This document shows positions 45,677-55,460 of a stretch of 64,000 bases of DNA, piece by piece. The stretch's first letter is position 1, and each line of letters opens with the position of its first letter. The stretch comes from Candidatus Gastranaerophilales bacterium (GTDB lineage: Bacteria; Cyanobacteriota; Vampirovibrionia; Gastranaerophilales; Gastranaerophilaceae), in NCBI GenBank assembly GCA_944325665.1, contig CALVAY010000003.1:51782-115781 (forward strand), in the 5' to 3' direction. The notes below the pieces were generated by a model. That model had not been told where the DNA came from and searched no databases. It worked only from the letters and a program-made list of their open reading frames with translations. Made by a program: the position numbers and the translations under genes.

Positions 45677-47308
45677 ATGTCGCTAGATTCTTTTATCAAT
45701 AAACTTTCAGGCTTAATTAGCAATAAAGTTCAAGAAAACAACAAGAAAATAGCAAACCAAATGTCAAACCCATTCAACGCGGGCCTTGACGCCAGTGTTT
45801 TTAGCGGGGCGAATTTAGATGACTTTAAGGCTAAAATTGCCGAAGGTATGAACCTTAGCACAAGCGACAGCATTTTCTACGAAAGCATAAACTCAGCAGG
45901 CGTTGAGTATATGTTTAAATATTTTGATAAAGATAATAACGGTGTTATAGAAGAAGACGAGATTAAAGAAGCGTCATCTATTGACGGAAACGACAAAAGC
46001 TTTTCAATGAGCGATTTAAACTTTGCAACAACATCAATGCAATATCAAAAAATCTATGACGATTATGAAAAACTTTTAGCCGAATTTAAAGCACAAGAAG
46101 CACAAGCTGCACAAAATAGCGCCGGTACTGCTCAATACAGTGCTCCTCAAAGCTCAGGATATTCACCAAACTATGTGTCAAATGCGGCAAATACAGTTGC
46201 GCAAGCTCAAAAAGAACCCGATTCAAAAGAACAATTAGATAAAATAGTTAACGAAGAATTACCAAAACTTAGAGAAGAAAGAGAAGAAATAATCCAAAAA
46301 GCTCAAGAAGAAATTGAGAAGAAAAATGAAGAATTGGATGAAGTTCTGGAAGAAAACGAAAAAGAACTTGGCGAATTGGGTGAAAACTACACAAAAACTC
46401 AAGATGAAATTGAAAAATGCGATGAAAAAATAGGCGAATACAACACAAAAATAAGCGATTCACAAACAAACTTGCAAAGCTATCAAGGTGAACTTGCAAA
46501 CCTTGAAGGCGAATATGGTGCACTACAAACAGATACCAAAGACGAAAAGGTAAACAGTGCAAACAAGCAAAGAAAATCAGAACTTGAAGGTCAAATTAAA
46601 GACTTAAAAGAAAAAATTTCTAAAGAAGAAGAAACAATTAAAGATTATCAGGAAAAAATAAAAGAACAAGAAACAATAAAAGCACAAAAGCAAGATGAAC
46701 TAAGCGCAATACAAGAAAAAATTGCACAAAAAAATCCGCAAATAGCTGAAAAATTAGGAAAAATTCAAGAAGAAATAAAACAAATCGAAGAAAAGAAAAC
46801 TCAAGACGTTAAAGAAATAGACGAAGAAATCAAAACTAAAGAAACGCAAGCCAACGAACTACAAAAAGAAATCGGCACAAAAGCAGGAAAAGATGCTTCA
46901 GGCCCATACGCAAATTATAATAGCGAAAAAGGTGAAGCGCTTGCAAAAAATGCCCTAACAGTAAGAGGTACAACAGGCTGGTGCCTTGCAGGTGTAAATG
47001 ACAGCCTTGCTGAAACAGACGGCTTTGGACAAAGACTTTCATTTGAAGGAGCATATCAGGCAATTGACGCTCTTCAAGGCAAGGTAGCGGGCTATGAAAA
47101 CCTTGCTTCACAATTTGAAGAGGTATCTGTTGACAGAAATGAATTATCAAGCCTTCCGGCGGGCGCAATTGTTGTATGGGATAGAGACCCTAATAACCAA
47201 TGGGGACACATCTCAATTGCACTTGGCGATGGTAGAGAATCAAGCGACCACATTGCAACGCAAATGACACAAAGAAATGCTCAATACCATGTATTTATTC
47301 CTGTATAA
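45677..47308 (+). CDS. EF-hand, coiled-coil and C-terminal cysteine-amidase-like protein
   Basis: A 543-residue mosaic protein. A canonical EF-hand calcium loop, DKDNNGVIEEDE, lies at residues 84-95, with a degenerate second one just after it. An Ala/Gln/Ser-rich linker follows, then about 215 residues of Glu/Lys-rich coiled coil (about 190-405). The C-terminal domain has TTGWCLAGVNDSL and WGHISIALGDGRESSDHI, a Cys-His arrangement like CHAP/NlpC-type peptidoglycan amidases. There is no Sec signal peptide. The start was set by GGAGAG before the ATG at 45677. The substrate and export route are unknown. Confidence 0.75.
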   Translation: MSLDSFINKLSGLISNKVQENNKKIANQMSNPFNAGLDASVFSGANLDDFKAKIAEGMNLSTSDSIFYESINSAGVEYMFKYFDKDNNGVIEEDEIKEASSIDGNDKSFSMSDLNFATTSMQYQKIYDDYEKLLAEFKAQEAQAAQNSAGTAQYSAPQSSGYSPNYVSNAANTVAQAQKEPDSKEQLDKIVNEELPKLREEREEIIQKAQEEIEKKNEELDEVLEENEKELGELGENYTKTQDEIEKCDEKIGEYNTKISDSQTNLQSYQGELANLEGEYGALQTDTKDEKVNSANKQRKSELEGQIKDLKEKISKEEETIKDYQEKIKEQETIKAQKQDELSAIQEKIAQKNPQIAEKLGKIQEEIKQIEEKKTQDVKEIDEEIKTKETQANELQKEIGTKAGKDASGPYANYNSEKGEALAKNALTVRGTTGWCLAGVNDSLAETDGFGQRLSFEGAYQAIDALQGKVAGYENLASQFEEVSVDRNELSSLPAGAIVVWDRDPNNQWGHISIALGDGRESSDHIATQMTQRNAQYHVFIPV

Positions 47309-47373
47309 ATAAATTAATATTTTAAAACTCTTAAATTTTACGCAGTATAATAAATTCGTAAAAGGAGAGAGTT

Positions 47374-48726
47374 ATGAACCGTCAAGAAGAACTTGCTTTA
47401 AAGGATTTAAAATACATTTGGCACCCTTGTTCACAAATGAAGGATTACGAGGAATTAAAACCGATAGTAATTAAAAAAGGCAAGGGAAGCTGGCTTTGGG
47501 ATTATAACGGTAAAAAATATCTTGATGTTGTAAGTTCTTGGTGGTGCAACCTTTTGGGGCACTGCAATAAACGAATATCAAAAGCTGCAAAAAAACAGCT
47601 TGATACACTTGAACATGTTATTTTTGCAAACTTCACACACAAGGGAGCAATAGAGCTTTGCGAAGAACTTACAAAAGTACTTCCAAAGGGACTTAAGAAG
47701 TTTTGCTTTACTGATAACGGCTCATCAGCCATTGAAGCTGCAATGAAAATGAGTTTTCAGTATCATTATCAGACCGCAAATCCTCAAAAAACAAGATTTA
47801 TGGCACTTACAGACGCTTATCACGGCGAAACAATAGGTGCACTCTCAATTGGCGGAGTTGATTTATACTCGGAAATTTATAAACCCGTCTTACTTGATAT
47901 AATAAGAATAGAAGGGCCGGATTGTTTTAGGTGCCCTTATGGACTGAATTGCAAAAATTGTGAAGCCCAATGTATAAAAAAAGCAGAAGAAGCTTTTGAA
48001 AAATGGGGAAATGAAACCTGTGCCATTGTAGTAGAACCGCTTGTACAAGCGGCAGCAGGGATGAAAATATATTCGCCAAAATACCTGATAAAATTAAGAG
48101 AACTCTGCGACAAATATAATATACATTTAATAGCTGACGAAATTGCAACAGGATACGGAAGAACAGGCAAAATGTTTGCTTGCGATTGGGCAGGGATAAC
48201 TCCTGATATCATGTGTCTTTCAAAAGGTTTAACGGGCGGATATATGCCGATGGCACTTGCGGTTACAACAGATAAAATATACAATGCATTTTACGCCGAC
48301 TACCTTGAAGGCAAAGCTTTTATGCACTCTCATACGTACAGCGGCAACCCGCTTGCAGTAAGTGCAGCTTGCGAAGTTTTAAAAATTTTAAAAGAAGAAA
48401 AAATAATTGAAAAAGCAAATATAAAAGCTTCATATTTCAATTCAAAAATAGTTGAAACATTTCAAAATCACAAAAATGTTGGCGATATTCGCTCCATAGG
48501 CTTAATTAATGCAATTGAGCTTGTTAAAGATAAAAACACAAAAGAACCGCTTGATTCTAAATTAAGAACAGGATACCAGATATACAAAAAAGCTCTTAAA
48601 AAAGGGGTAATTTTAAGACCGCTTGGAGATGTAATATACTTTAATCCACCTCTTACAATAAACAAGAAAGAGATGGATTATGCAATAAAAGTTGCCAAAG
48701 AATGTTTAGATGAGGTTTTGAATTAG
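47374..48726 (+). CDS. bioA: Adenosylmethionine-8-amino-7-oxononanoate aminotransferase
   Basis: PLP enzyme that makes 7,8-diaminononanoate in biotin synthesis. The 450 residues start IWHPCSQMKDYEEL, typical of BioA, followed by VVSSWWCNLLGH, DNGSSAIEAAMKM, LTDAYHGETIGALS, IADEIATGYGRTG and the PLP lysine in LSKGLTGGYMPMA. A Cys cluster CPYGLNCKNCEAQC lies mid-protein. AAGGAGAG precedes the ATG. No other bio gene is in the window. Its stop abuts the convergent phosphatase-like gene. Confidence 0.94.
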   Translation: MNRQEELALKDLKYIWHPCSQMKDYEELKPIVIKKGKGSWLWDYNGKKYLDVVSSWWCNLLGHCNKRISKAAKKQLDTLEHVIFANFTHKGAIELCEELTKVLPKGLKKFCFTDNGSSAIEAAMKMSFQYHYQTANPQKTRFMALTDAYHGETIGALSIGGVDLYSEIYKPVLLDIIRIEGPDCFRCPYGLNCKNCEAQCIKKAEEAFEKWGNETCAIVVEPLVQAAAGMKIYSPKYLIKLRELCDKYNIHLIADEIATGYGRTGKMFACDWAGITPDIMCLSKGLTGGYMPMALAVTTDKIYNAFYADYLEGKAFMHSHTYSGNPLAVSAACEVLKILKEEKIIEKANIKASYFNSKIVETFQNHKNVGDIRSIGLINAIELVKDKNTKEPLDSKLRTGYQIYKKALKKGVILRPLGDVIYFNPPLTINKKEMDYAIKVAKECLDEVLN

Positions 48727-49497
48727 TTACCATCTGAAAGTTTCTTCGACATCTTGAGAATATTTCACGAGTTTTTGTATGACATCCTCACTTAGAGGCT
48801 TGTCTTGCGGGGCATCTTTTAGTATTAAATATAATTGATACCACATAAATGTTCTATCAGTTCCCCACTGACAGCCAAAATACACAGGGGGCGGAAATTG
48901 AACACTTTTGCCGTTTAATATATTCACAAATTCCTTTAATCCTGCTATTTTCCCCTTAACATCGTCATCAGCATAATATTCAGGATGTCTTATTAACTGC
49001 TTAATTAAGTTGTCTCGAATATCAAAAACATTTAGACCCGAGTTAGCTAAGTCGAATATATCGGTAAACTTTAAGCCTGCTTTTCGCGCGTTTTCTTCAT
49101 ATCCGCCATACACAACAAGAGAAATTACAGAGTTAATTCCGGCTTCCTTAAGTTTTTTAAGTTTTTCAGGTTCGCAAGATAATTCCGCACCCGTATAAAG
49201 TTCATTTTTACGCCTTTCTGAGAAACTGTATATTCCGGCCTTTTTTGCCAGCTCTAAATCAACCTCTTGCTTAGTACGAGTTCTTGAAGGTAATTTTGTG
49301 TAATAATAAAAACAAGGCAAAAAGTTCATATTTTTCTCTTTTTGCAACTGGTCATAATAAAAAATATGAGGGCCAAGTTTATCTTCTAAATGCGCCCTTA
49401 TAATATCATGGGTTTGATCTTGTTTTTCCGGAATATATCGGTCTTTGTAGATTAAATCACCACTAAAAGACAAAGGGGTGAAAGCAGAAATTTTCAT
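48727..49497 (-). CDS. Protein-tyrosine/dual-specificity phosphatase-like protein
   Basis: A 256-residue protein with the phosphatase P-loop CQWGTDRT at 209-216, matching CxxGxxR(S/T). Upstream is EKLKKLKEAGINSVISLVVYGGYEENARKAGLKF, the layout seen before the active site in dual-specificity phosphatases. The histidine normally before the Cys is a Gly here (YFGCQWG), so activity is uncertain. There is no signal peptide. The N-terminus reads FTPLSFSGD, with the same SFxG motif as the protease at 10124. The longer TTG frame from 49515 is rejected; AGGTG lies eight bases before the ATG at 49497. Confidence 0.65.
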   Translation of the reverse strand: MKISAFTPLSFSGDLIYKDRYIPEKQDQTHDIIRAHLEDKLGPHIFYYDQLQKEKNMNFLPCFYYYTKLPSRTRTKQEVDLELAKKAGIYSFSERRKNELYTGAELSCEPEKLKKLKEAGINSVISLVVYGGYEENARKAGLKFTDIFDLANSGLNVFDIRDNLIKQLIRHPEYYADDDVKGKIAGLKEFVNILNGKSVQFPPPVYFGCQWGTDRTFMWYQLYLILKDAPQDKPLSEDVIQKLVKYSQDVEETFRW

Positions 49498-49553
49498 AGT
49501 ATAACACCTAATCAATTATGCAAGGAGTAAAAACTTGAAAATATTAATTTTTG

Positions 49554-50495
49554 CTAGCTTTCAACATCAATATTTAAAGAAAGATATGAACTGTTTGCTT
49601 TTTGCAAATAAGGGAATATTTTTTCACGGTAAATTTGATACTGTCTTTCTGTCAAAGGTTTTAAAACTGTAAAATGCGGGAAAATAGCGTCTTTTGAGTT
49701 AAAGTGAAACCAGCCATAGCAATTTTTAATATTATATCTTCCTTTAATCCAATTCATAAAGGATTTATAATTTACACTTTCAAAAGCAACATCTTTTTCT
49801 TTTATGATGTGCATAGTGATTGTAGTTAGAAAGGAAAGGGTATTGGGAATAAAAAAATGATCCCAGCCGCCATTTGTACCATATTTGTTTCTTGCGTAAT
49901 TTATTTTGTAAGTATTATCTTTAACAATGCCATCAATACCGTATGCGCAATGAGCATATAGAAATTTTTCTTTTTGCATCTGAGCAAAAATCTTTAAAAA
50001 ATAATCTTTAATATAAATTTGATCTGCATCAAGCTTTACAATGCAACCGTTTCGAAATCGAGCATATTTTTTGCAAATATTAAAACCGAAGTTATAATAC
50101 GCAGCAAGAGAATTTTTGTAGTCATATCCCGAATAATATTCTTTTGAAAATGGCTCAAGCACCGGATATTCGTACTTTTTTAAAACAAATTTATTTTTGT
50201 TTTCACTTTTTTCAATAAACTCTTTTATTAAATTTATGGAATTATCATCATTTTGTGAGTAAATTATAACTATTTTGTCAAAAATTTCTTCAATAGACAT
50301 AAGAGAGGCAATAACCGTGTTTTGCTCATTTTTTACCCTTAAAAAGCCTATGTGAACAGGCTTAGAGAATGAAAAAAGGAAGTTTAAAAAAAGTAGTGTG
50401 AATTTAGCCAAACACAATATAAGCCTTGACTTATAACCCCATTTTTTTGTATTTTCAAAAGGCTTGTTTAAAACCCTTTTTACAAATTTAAACAT
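49554..50495 (-). CDS. Glycosyltransferase-like protein (GT-A type)
   Basis: Predicted sugar transferase with a family-2-like layout. Of 313 residues, a hydrophobic segment lies near 28-45. A nucleotide-binding start follows (HIGFLRVKNEQNTVIASLMSI, KIVIIYSQNDD), then a DxD-type motif in IVKLDADQIYIKDYF, and the late YGWFHFNSKDAIFPHFT. The donor and acceptor are unknown. No Shine-Dalgarno is seen; extended -10 TGCTATATT has its hexamer at -12 to -7 (50507-50502). It is divergent from uvrB. Confidence 0.72.
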   Translation of the reverse strand: MFKFVKRVLNKPFENTKKWGYKSRLILCLAKFTLLFLNFLFSFSKPVHIGFLRVKNEQNTVIASLMSIEEIFDKIVIIYSQNDDNSINLIKEFIEKSENKNKFVLKKYEYPVLEPFSKEYYSGYDYKNSLAAYYNFGFNICKKYARFRNGCIVKLDADQIYIKDYFLKIFAQMQKEKFLYAHCAYGIDGIVKDNTYKINYARNKYGTNGGWDHFFIPNTLSFLTTITMHIIKEKDVAFESVNYKSFMNWIKGRYNIKNCYGWFHFNSKDAIFPHFTVLKPLTERQYQIYREKIFPYLQKANSSYLSLNIDVES

Positions 50496-50543
50496 AAGTA
50501 GAATATAGCATAAACAACAATTATAGTGTGATAAAATGTAGCT

Positions 50544-52529
50544 ATGATTAAAAAAGAATTTAAATTAGTTTCAGACCATAAACCCGCGGGCGATCAGCCA
50601 AAAGCTATTGAGCAGCTGGTTCAGGGGGTAAATGAAGGACTTGAAAACCAGACACTATTAGGTGTTACAGGAAGCGGTAAAACTTTTACCATAGCTAATG
50701 TTATCCAAAAAGTCCAAAAACCGACACTTGTTATAGCACACAACAAAACCCTTGCAGCACAGCTTTACAACGAATTTAAAGAGTTGTTTCCCGAAAATGC
50801 GGTTGAATATTTTATAAGTTATTATGATTACTACCAGCCTGAGGCATATATCCCAAGAACAGATACTTACATAGAAAAATCGGCAACCATAAATGACGAA
50901 ATAGACAGATTAAGGCATAATACCACAAGAAGCCTGTATGAAAGAAATGATGTAATTGTAGTAGCTTCTGTCAGCTGTATCTACGGTTTGGGATTGCCCG
51001 AAAATTATTTTCAAGGCTCAATTACCCTTAAAGTCGGACAAGAAATTTCAAGAGGAGATTTGCTAAATCATCTTGTGCTTACAAGATACGAAAGAAACGA
51101 CTTAGAGCTAAAGCGTTCGACTTTTAGAGCAAGGGGCGATATTGTTGAGATTATGCCAAGTTATGAAAAAATCATAACAAGGATATACTTTTTTGGGGAC
51201 GAGATAGAAAAAATATCAAGAATTGACCAAACAACGGGAGAAATTTTAGAAAATGTCCCCGAAACGGTTATATATCCTGCCGTTCACTATCTGGCATATG
51301 ATGATAATATGGATGAAACAATTGAGCTTATTAATTTAGAATTAAGACAAAGATTAAATGAGCTAAATGCGCAAAATAAGCTCGTTGAAGCGCAAAGGCT
51401 TGAGCAGAGAGTTCATTATGATATGGAAATGATTAAAGAAATGGGCTACTGTTCGGGCATTGAAAACTATTCAAGAATAATTGAAAGAAGAGCAAAAGGC
51501 ACGCCGCCCGCGACTTTACTTGACTATTTTCAGGAAGATTTTCTGGTTGTAATTGATGAATCTCACGTAACAATTCCGCAATTAAAAGGGATGTACTTTG
51601 GCGACCGCTCAAGAAAAGAAGTCCTTGTGGATTACGGCTTTAGACTACCTTGCGCTAAGGATAACCGCCCCCTAACTTTTGATGAATTTTGGTCAAAAAT
51701 ACATCAGAAAATTTTTATCTCGGCAACTCCTGCCGATTTTGAAAGAGAAAAATCGGAAAAAATTGTTGAGCAAATCATAAGGCCAACAGGGCTTTTAGAC
51801 CCGAATATTGATGTACGCCCCACAAGCGGTCAAGTTCAAGATTTAATGAAAGAAATTAAAAAAGTAAGCGAGAAAAAAGAAAGAACACTTGTAACAACTC
51901 TGACTAAAAAAATGGCTGAAGATTTAACGCAATACCTTGTGCAACAGGGAATTAGGGTAAGATACCTTCACAGCGGAGTTCAATCATTAGAAAGAGTTGA
52001 AATTCTAAGGGACTTAAGGCTTGGCGAGTTTGATGTCTTAGTTGGCGTAAACCTTTTAAGAGAAGGTCTTGATATACCTGAAGTATCTCTTGTTGCAATT
52101 ATGGATGCCGATAAAGAGGGCTTTTTAAGGTGTGAAACTTCGCTAATACAAACAATCGGAAGAAGCGCAAGAAACGCCTCAGGGTCGGTTATAATGTATG
52201 CCGATAAAATTACGGATTCGATGAAACTTGCAATTGATGAAACAAACAGAAGAAGAAAATTGCAGGTTGAATACAACAAAGAACATAATATAACTCCTAA
52301 AACTATTAAAAAATCGATTGAAAATAATCTCCTAAGCCTTGTTGCAAGTTATAGAAGCTTGGAAGATATTGTAGCAGAGCAAATGTCCGAATTTAATGTT
52401 GATAAAAAAGACTTACCAAAGCTGCTTGAAAAACTTGAAAAAGATATGCACAAAGCTGCAAAAATTCTTGACTTTGAACGTGCAGCACAAATAAGAGACC
52501 AGATAAAAAAATTACGGGAACTAATTTAA
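50544..52529 (+). CDS. uvrB: Excinuclease ABC subunit B
   Basis: Damage-verification helicase of nucleotide excision repair. The 661 residues show [13 protein letters not shown], Walker A GVTGSGKT, the beta-hairpin region [57 protein letters not shown], and a C-terminal UVR motif. The start has no ribosome site. TGATAAAAT places a -10 hexamer at -12 to -7. It is monocistronic, with a terminator just after the stop. Confidence 0.98.
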   Translation: MIKKEFKLVSDHKPAGDQPKAIEQLVQGVNEGLENQTLLGVTGSGKTFTIANVIQKVQKPTLVIAHNKTLAAQLYNEFKELFPENAVEYFISYYDYYQPEAYIPRTDTYIEKSATINDEIDRLRHNTTRSLYERNDVIVVASVSCIYGLGLPENYFQGSITLKVGQEISRGDLLNHLVLTRYERNDLELKRSTFRARGDIVEIMPSYEKIITRIYFFGDEIEKISRIDQTTGEILENVPETVIYPAVHYLAYDDNMDETIELINLELRQRLNELNAQNKLVEAQRLEQRVHYDMEMIKEMGYCSGIENYSRIIERRAKGTPPATLLDYFQEDFLVVIDESHVTIPQLKGMYFGDRSRKEVLVDYGFRLPCAKDNRPLTFDEFWSKIHQKIFISATPADFEREKSEKIVEQIIRPTGLLDPNIDVRPTSGQVQDLMKEIKKVSEKKERTLVTTLTKKMAEDLTQYLVQQGIRVRYLHSGVQSLERVEILRDLRLGEFDVLVGVNLLREGLDIPEVSLVAIMDADKEGFLRCETSLIQTIGRSARNASGSVIMYADKITDSMKLAIDETNRRRKLQVEYNKEHNITPKTIKKSIENNLLSLVASYRSLEDIVAEQMSEFNVDKKDLPKLLEKLEKDMHKAAKILDFERAAQIRDQIKKLRELI

Positions 52530-52552
52530 AAGCCCTCAAAATGAGGGCTTTT
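52528..52552. terminator. Bidirectional terminator between uvrB and dapA
   Basis: An 11-base perfect stem, AAAAGCCCTCA and TGAGGGCTTTT, with a three-base loop. It has A and T runs on both sides and serves both convergent genes. Confidence 0.88.
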
Positions 52553-52557
52553 AAGAT

Positions 52558-53463
52558 TTAATTATTTTTCAGTTTTTCAAGAACATCATTTAAGCAATCA
52601 AACAATTCACTTCGCTCAATTTCAGTTAGTTCAAACAGCGGGCGACGAACATAGTTTTCAATTAGCTTTAACCTTGATAAAACTGCTTTAACAGGAACAG
52701 GGTTAGGCGCCATAAACAGTTTTTTAAACAATGGGAACAGTGTTTGATGCATATTTCTTGCCGCATTAACTTGTCCTGATTTAAAGTTGTGAATCATAGA
52801 CTTAATTTCATCACCAACAACATGAGATGCCACTGAAATTACACCGTGAGCACCTAATGATAGCATTGGAAGAGTTAAGCTGTCATCACCGCAGTATATT
52901 GCAAAATCCTTTGGACACTGCGCTTTTAACTCGGAAATTAAATCTAAATCAGAATTACTTTGTTTAAGTGCAACAATATTTGAGTATTCCTTAGCCAAAA
53001 AGGCAACTGTTTGCGGGAGCATATTGACACCCGTTCTTGAAGGTATGTTATATAAAATTATCGGCAAATCAGTGCTTCTTGCTATTGCACCAAAGTGCTC
53101 AATCATACCTTGTTGATTAGGTTTATTGTAATAAGGCACAACCGATAAAATTGCGTCCGCACCTAGTGTTTGAATTTTCTTTGTTACATCAACGGCAGTT
53201 CTTGTAGAGTTAGAACCCGCACCCATTATAACTTTTGCCGAGCCGCTAAGAGCACCTTTTACCGCATATAACAATTCGTATTCTTCTTCATGGGTTAAAG
53301 TCGGGCTCTCACCTGTTGTTCCTGCCACAAGGACGGCATCCGAACCACTTTGCGCCAAGTGTTTTGCAAGCCTTTCAACGGCAGCATAGTCAATTTCTCT
53401 TTTTTCATTAAACGGCGTTACCATAGCGGTAATAATTTCGCCGGCATCATATCTTAAAGTCAT
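52558..53463 (-). CDS. dapA: 4-hydroxy-tetrahydrodipicolinate synthase
   Basis: Condenses aspartate semialdehyde with pyruvate, the entry to lysine and diaminopimelate. The 301 residues have AMVTPFNEKREID, VAGTTGESPTL, YNIPSRTGVN with the catalytic Tyr, and NIVALKQSN with the Schiff-base Lys, then GDDSLTLPML. AAGGAG precedes the ATG. It is the last gene of dapB-asd-dapA. Confidence 0.96.
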   Translation of the reverse strand: MTLRYDAGEIITAMVTPFNEKREIDYAAVERLAKHLAQSGSDAVLVAGTTGESPTLTHEEEYELLYAVKGALSGSAKVIMGAGSNSTRTAVDVTKKIQTLGADAILSVVPYYNKPNQQGMIEHFGAIARSTDLPIILYNIPSRTGVNMLPQTVAFLAKEYSNIVALKQSNSDLDLISELKAQCPKDFAIYCGDDSLTLPMLSLGAHGVISVASHVVGDEIKSMIHNFKSGQVNAARNMHQTLFPLFKKLFMAPNPVPVKAVLSRLKLIENYVRRPLFELTEIERSELFDCLNDVLEKLKNN

Positions 53464-53473
53464 TTTAATCTCC

Positions 53474-54496
53474 TTAGTAAAGTCCCATTTCTACGACTTT
53501 TTCAGCAAGTCTTACAGTGTTTAGTGCTGCACCGATTCTTAAGTTGTCAGCCACACAGAAGAAATCAATACCGTTATCAAAAGCTATTGATTTTCTTATT
53601 CTGCCGACAAATACAGGGTCTTTTCCTGCTGCATCTTTTGGAGTCGGGTAAACGTAGTTTTCAGTGTCATCCACAACATTTACTCCATAAGCATTTTTAA
53701 GGATTTCTCTTGTTTTATCCGCATCAATCGGTTTTTCAAATTCAATGCTGACGGCTTCTGAGTGTCCGATGTAAACAGGGACTCTGACAGCAGTGCAAGA
53801 AATCGGAACTGATTTATCTAAGTGTAAAATTTTTCTTGTTTCGTTTGTAACTTTCATTTCTTCCTTGGTGTAACCGTTTTCACAGAAAACATCTATTTGA
53901 GGAATAACGTTAAAGCCAATCTCATACTTAAAAACTTTATGGTCAAAAGGCATGCCGATTAAGTTTGTTTTTGTGTTATCGGTTAACTCTTGAATTGCAG
54001 CTAAACCTGCACCTGAAACAGCTTGGTAAGTAGAAACAATAAGTCTTTTAATTTTTGCATAATCATCAAGAGGCTTAAGAGCCAACATCAACTGAGAAGT
54101 TGAACAATTTGGGTTAGCGATTATGCCTTTGTGTTTTCTTAAGTCTTCATCGTTAACACCCGCGATAACCAACGGCACATCTTCTTCCATACGAAATGCA
54201 CTTGAGTTATCGATGTAAACAGCACCTCTTTTAACTGCTTCCGGTGCTAAAGCTAAACTTGTTGAACCGCCGGCTGAAGCAAGAACCACATTTACACCTT
54301 CAAAAACATCAGGTGTAGCTTCAATGATTGTGTATTCCTTGCCCTTGAATTCTATCTTATTACCGGCAGAACGCTTAGATGCCAAAAACTTTATGTCATT
54401 ATATTCAATCTTGCTTTCAGAAAGAATATTAAGAATTTCTCTTCCAACTACGCCTGAAGCGCCAAGTACTGCAATGTTTGGTTTTTTGTTTGTCAT
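53474..54496 (-). CDS. asd: Aspartate-semialdehyde dehydrogenase
   Basis: NADPH-dependent reduction of aspartyl phosphate, feeding lysine, threonine and methionine. The 340 residues have AVLGASGVVGREIL, ASAGGSTS, the catalytic Cys in NPNCSTSQ, YQAVSGAG, and the His in VYIGHSEAVS. It overlaps dapB by four bases or less and lies ten bases before dapA. Confidence 0.96.
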   Translation of the reverse strand: MTNKKPNIAVLGASGVVGREILNILSESKIEYNDIKFLASKRSAGNKIEFKGKEYTIIEATPDVFEGVNVVLASAGGSTSLALAPEAVKRGAVYIDNSSAFRMEEDVPLVIAGVNDEDLRKHKGIIANPNCSTSQLMLALKPLDDYAKIKRLIVSTYQAVSGAGLAAIQELTDNTKTNLIGMPFDHKVFKYEIGFNVIPQIDVFCENGYTKEEMKVTNETRKILHLDKSVPISCTAVRVPVYIGHSEAVSIEFEKPIDADKTREILKNAYGVNVVDDTENYVYPTPKDAAGKDPVFVGRIRKSIAFDNGIDFFCVADNLRIGAALNTVRLAEKVVEMGLY

Positions 54497-55272
54497 AAAA
54501 TGTTCTCCAATCCGTACATAAAGTTATTGTTTTTGACAACGTAATTAACAGCCATTAACACACCACCCATGTAACACTCGCGGTTAATTGAGTCGTGCCT
54601 TATTTTTAGCGTTTGACCCGATGAGCCGAACACTACCTCTTGTGATGCAACAAACCCGGGCATTCTTATCGCATGGATTTGCAAATTTGATTTTTCAAAA
54701 CAACCGCCGCGCGAACCCTCAATTGTTTCGGTTTCATCACAATTATTTAATTTAAAATTAGAATTTACTTCACTCATAAGCTCTGCTGTTTTTATAGCAG
54801 TACCCGAGGGTGCATCCTTTTTCTGGTTATGGTGAAATTCTAATATTTCAGCATTACTAAAGTATTTTGCAGCCTCTTGAGCAAACTTCATCATCAATAT
54901 TGCACCTGTTGAAAAGTTTGGAGCAATAAAACAACCAGTATTATTTTCAATCGACATTTTTTCAATGTCATTTAGCTGCTCAGAGGTTAAACCTGTTGTA
55001 CCGATGACAGATTTAACTTTTAGCTGCATATATAATTTTATATTTTCATAAATTACACTCGGTTGAGTAAAATCAACAACAACATCCGGCTTTGCAACGC
55101 TAAAGGCGGTTTTAATGTCATCTTGCACAGAAATATTTTCTGTAACCAATGTTCCCACACCGAATTTATCGACAGCACAAGCTAGCTCGCAAGAAGCGTC
55201 CGCTAAAACAGCTTTTACAACCTCTTGACCCATCTTACCCATTGCACCGACTACGGCTACTTTAATTGTCAT
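54493..55272 (-). CDS. dapB: 4-hydroxy-tetrahydrodipicolinate reductase
   Basis: Second dedicated step toward diaminopimelate. The 259 residues show VAVVGAMGKMGQEV, DFTQPSV, GTTGL, EILEFHHNQKKDAPSGTAIK with the active-site His-Lys pair, and GGCFEKSNLQIHAIRMPG. Two adjacent ATG codons exist; the second (55272) has GGAG at a proper distance. It leads the lysine/DAP unit, supplying peptidoglycan and protein. Confidence 0.94.
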   Translation of the reverse strand: MTIKVAVVGAMGKMGQEVVKAVLADASCELACAVDKFGVGTLVTENISVQDDIKTAFSVAKPDVVVDFTQPSVIYENIKLYMQLKVKSVIGTTGLTSEQLNDIEKMSIENNTGCFIAPNFSTGAILMMKFAQEAAKYFSNAEILEFHHNQKKDAPSGTAIKTAELMSEVNSNFKLNNCDETETIEGSRGGCFEKSNLQIHAIRMPGFVASQEVVFGSSGQTLKIRHDSINRECYMGGVLMAVNYVVKNNNFMYGLENIL

Positions 55273-55373
55273 CATATCTCCACTACATTTTGTCAGTAAA
55301 TTATGGCATAAATTTTAAATAATTTCAAGAATATTAAGCGATAAAGAAAATATTTACAAAGCTTTTTATTACA

Positions 55374-55402
55374 TTGACTTAAGGTAATTTTTAGGCGATA
55401 AT
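55374..55402 (+). promoter_or_regulatory. Promoter of the S-layer-homology protein gene
   Basis: TTGACT (55374-55379), 17 bases, GATAAT (55397-55402). The leader is about 50 bases and ends in AGGAG before the ATG at 55461. This fits strong expression. Confidence 0.65.
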
Positions 55403-55460
55403 GGGGCAAAAGTATTTTTGAAATACGGGTTGTTATCAGTTAAAAAGGATAGGAGAATTG

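Noticed and set aside
49480..49500. TGTTATACT directly before the phosphatase ATG as a leaderless promoter
   Set aside because: The hexamer touches the ATG, which would start the transcript inside the gene; AGGTG upstream fits a normal ribosome site.
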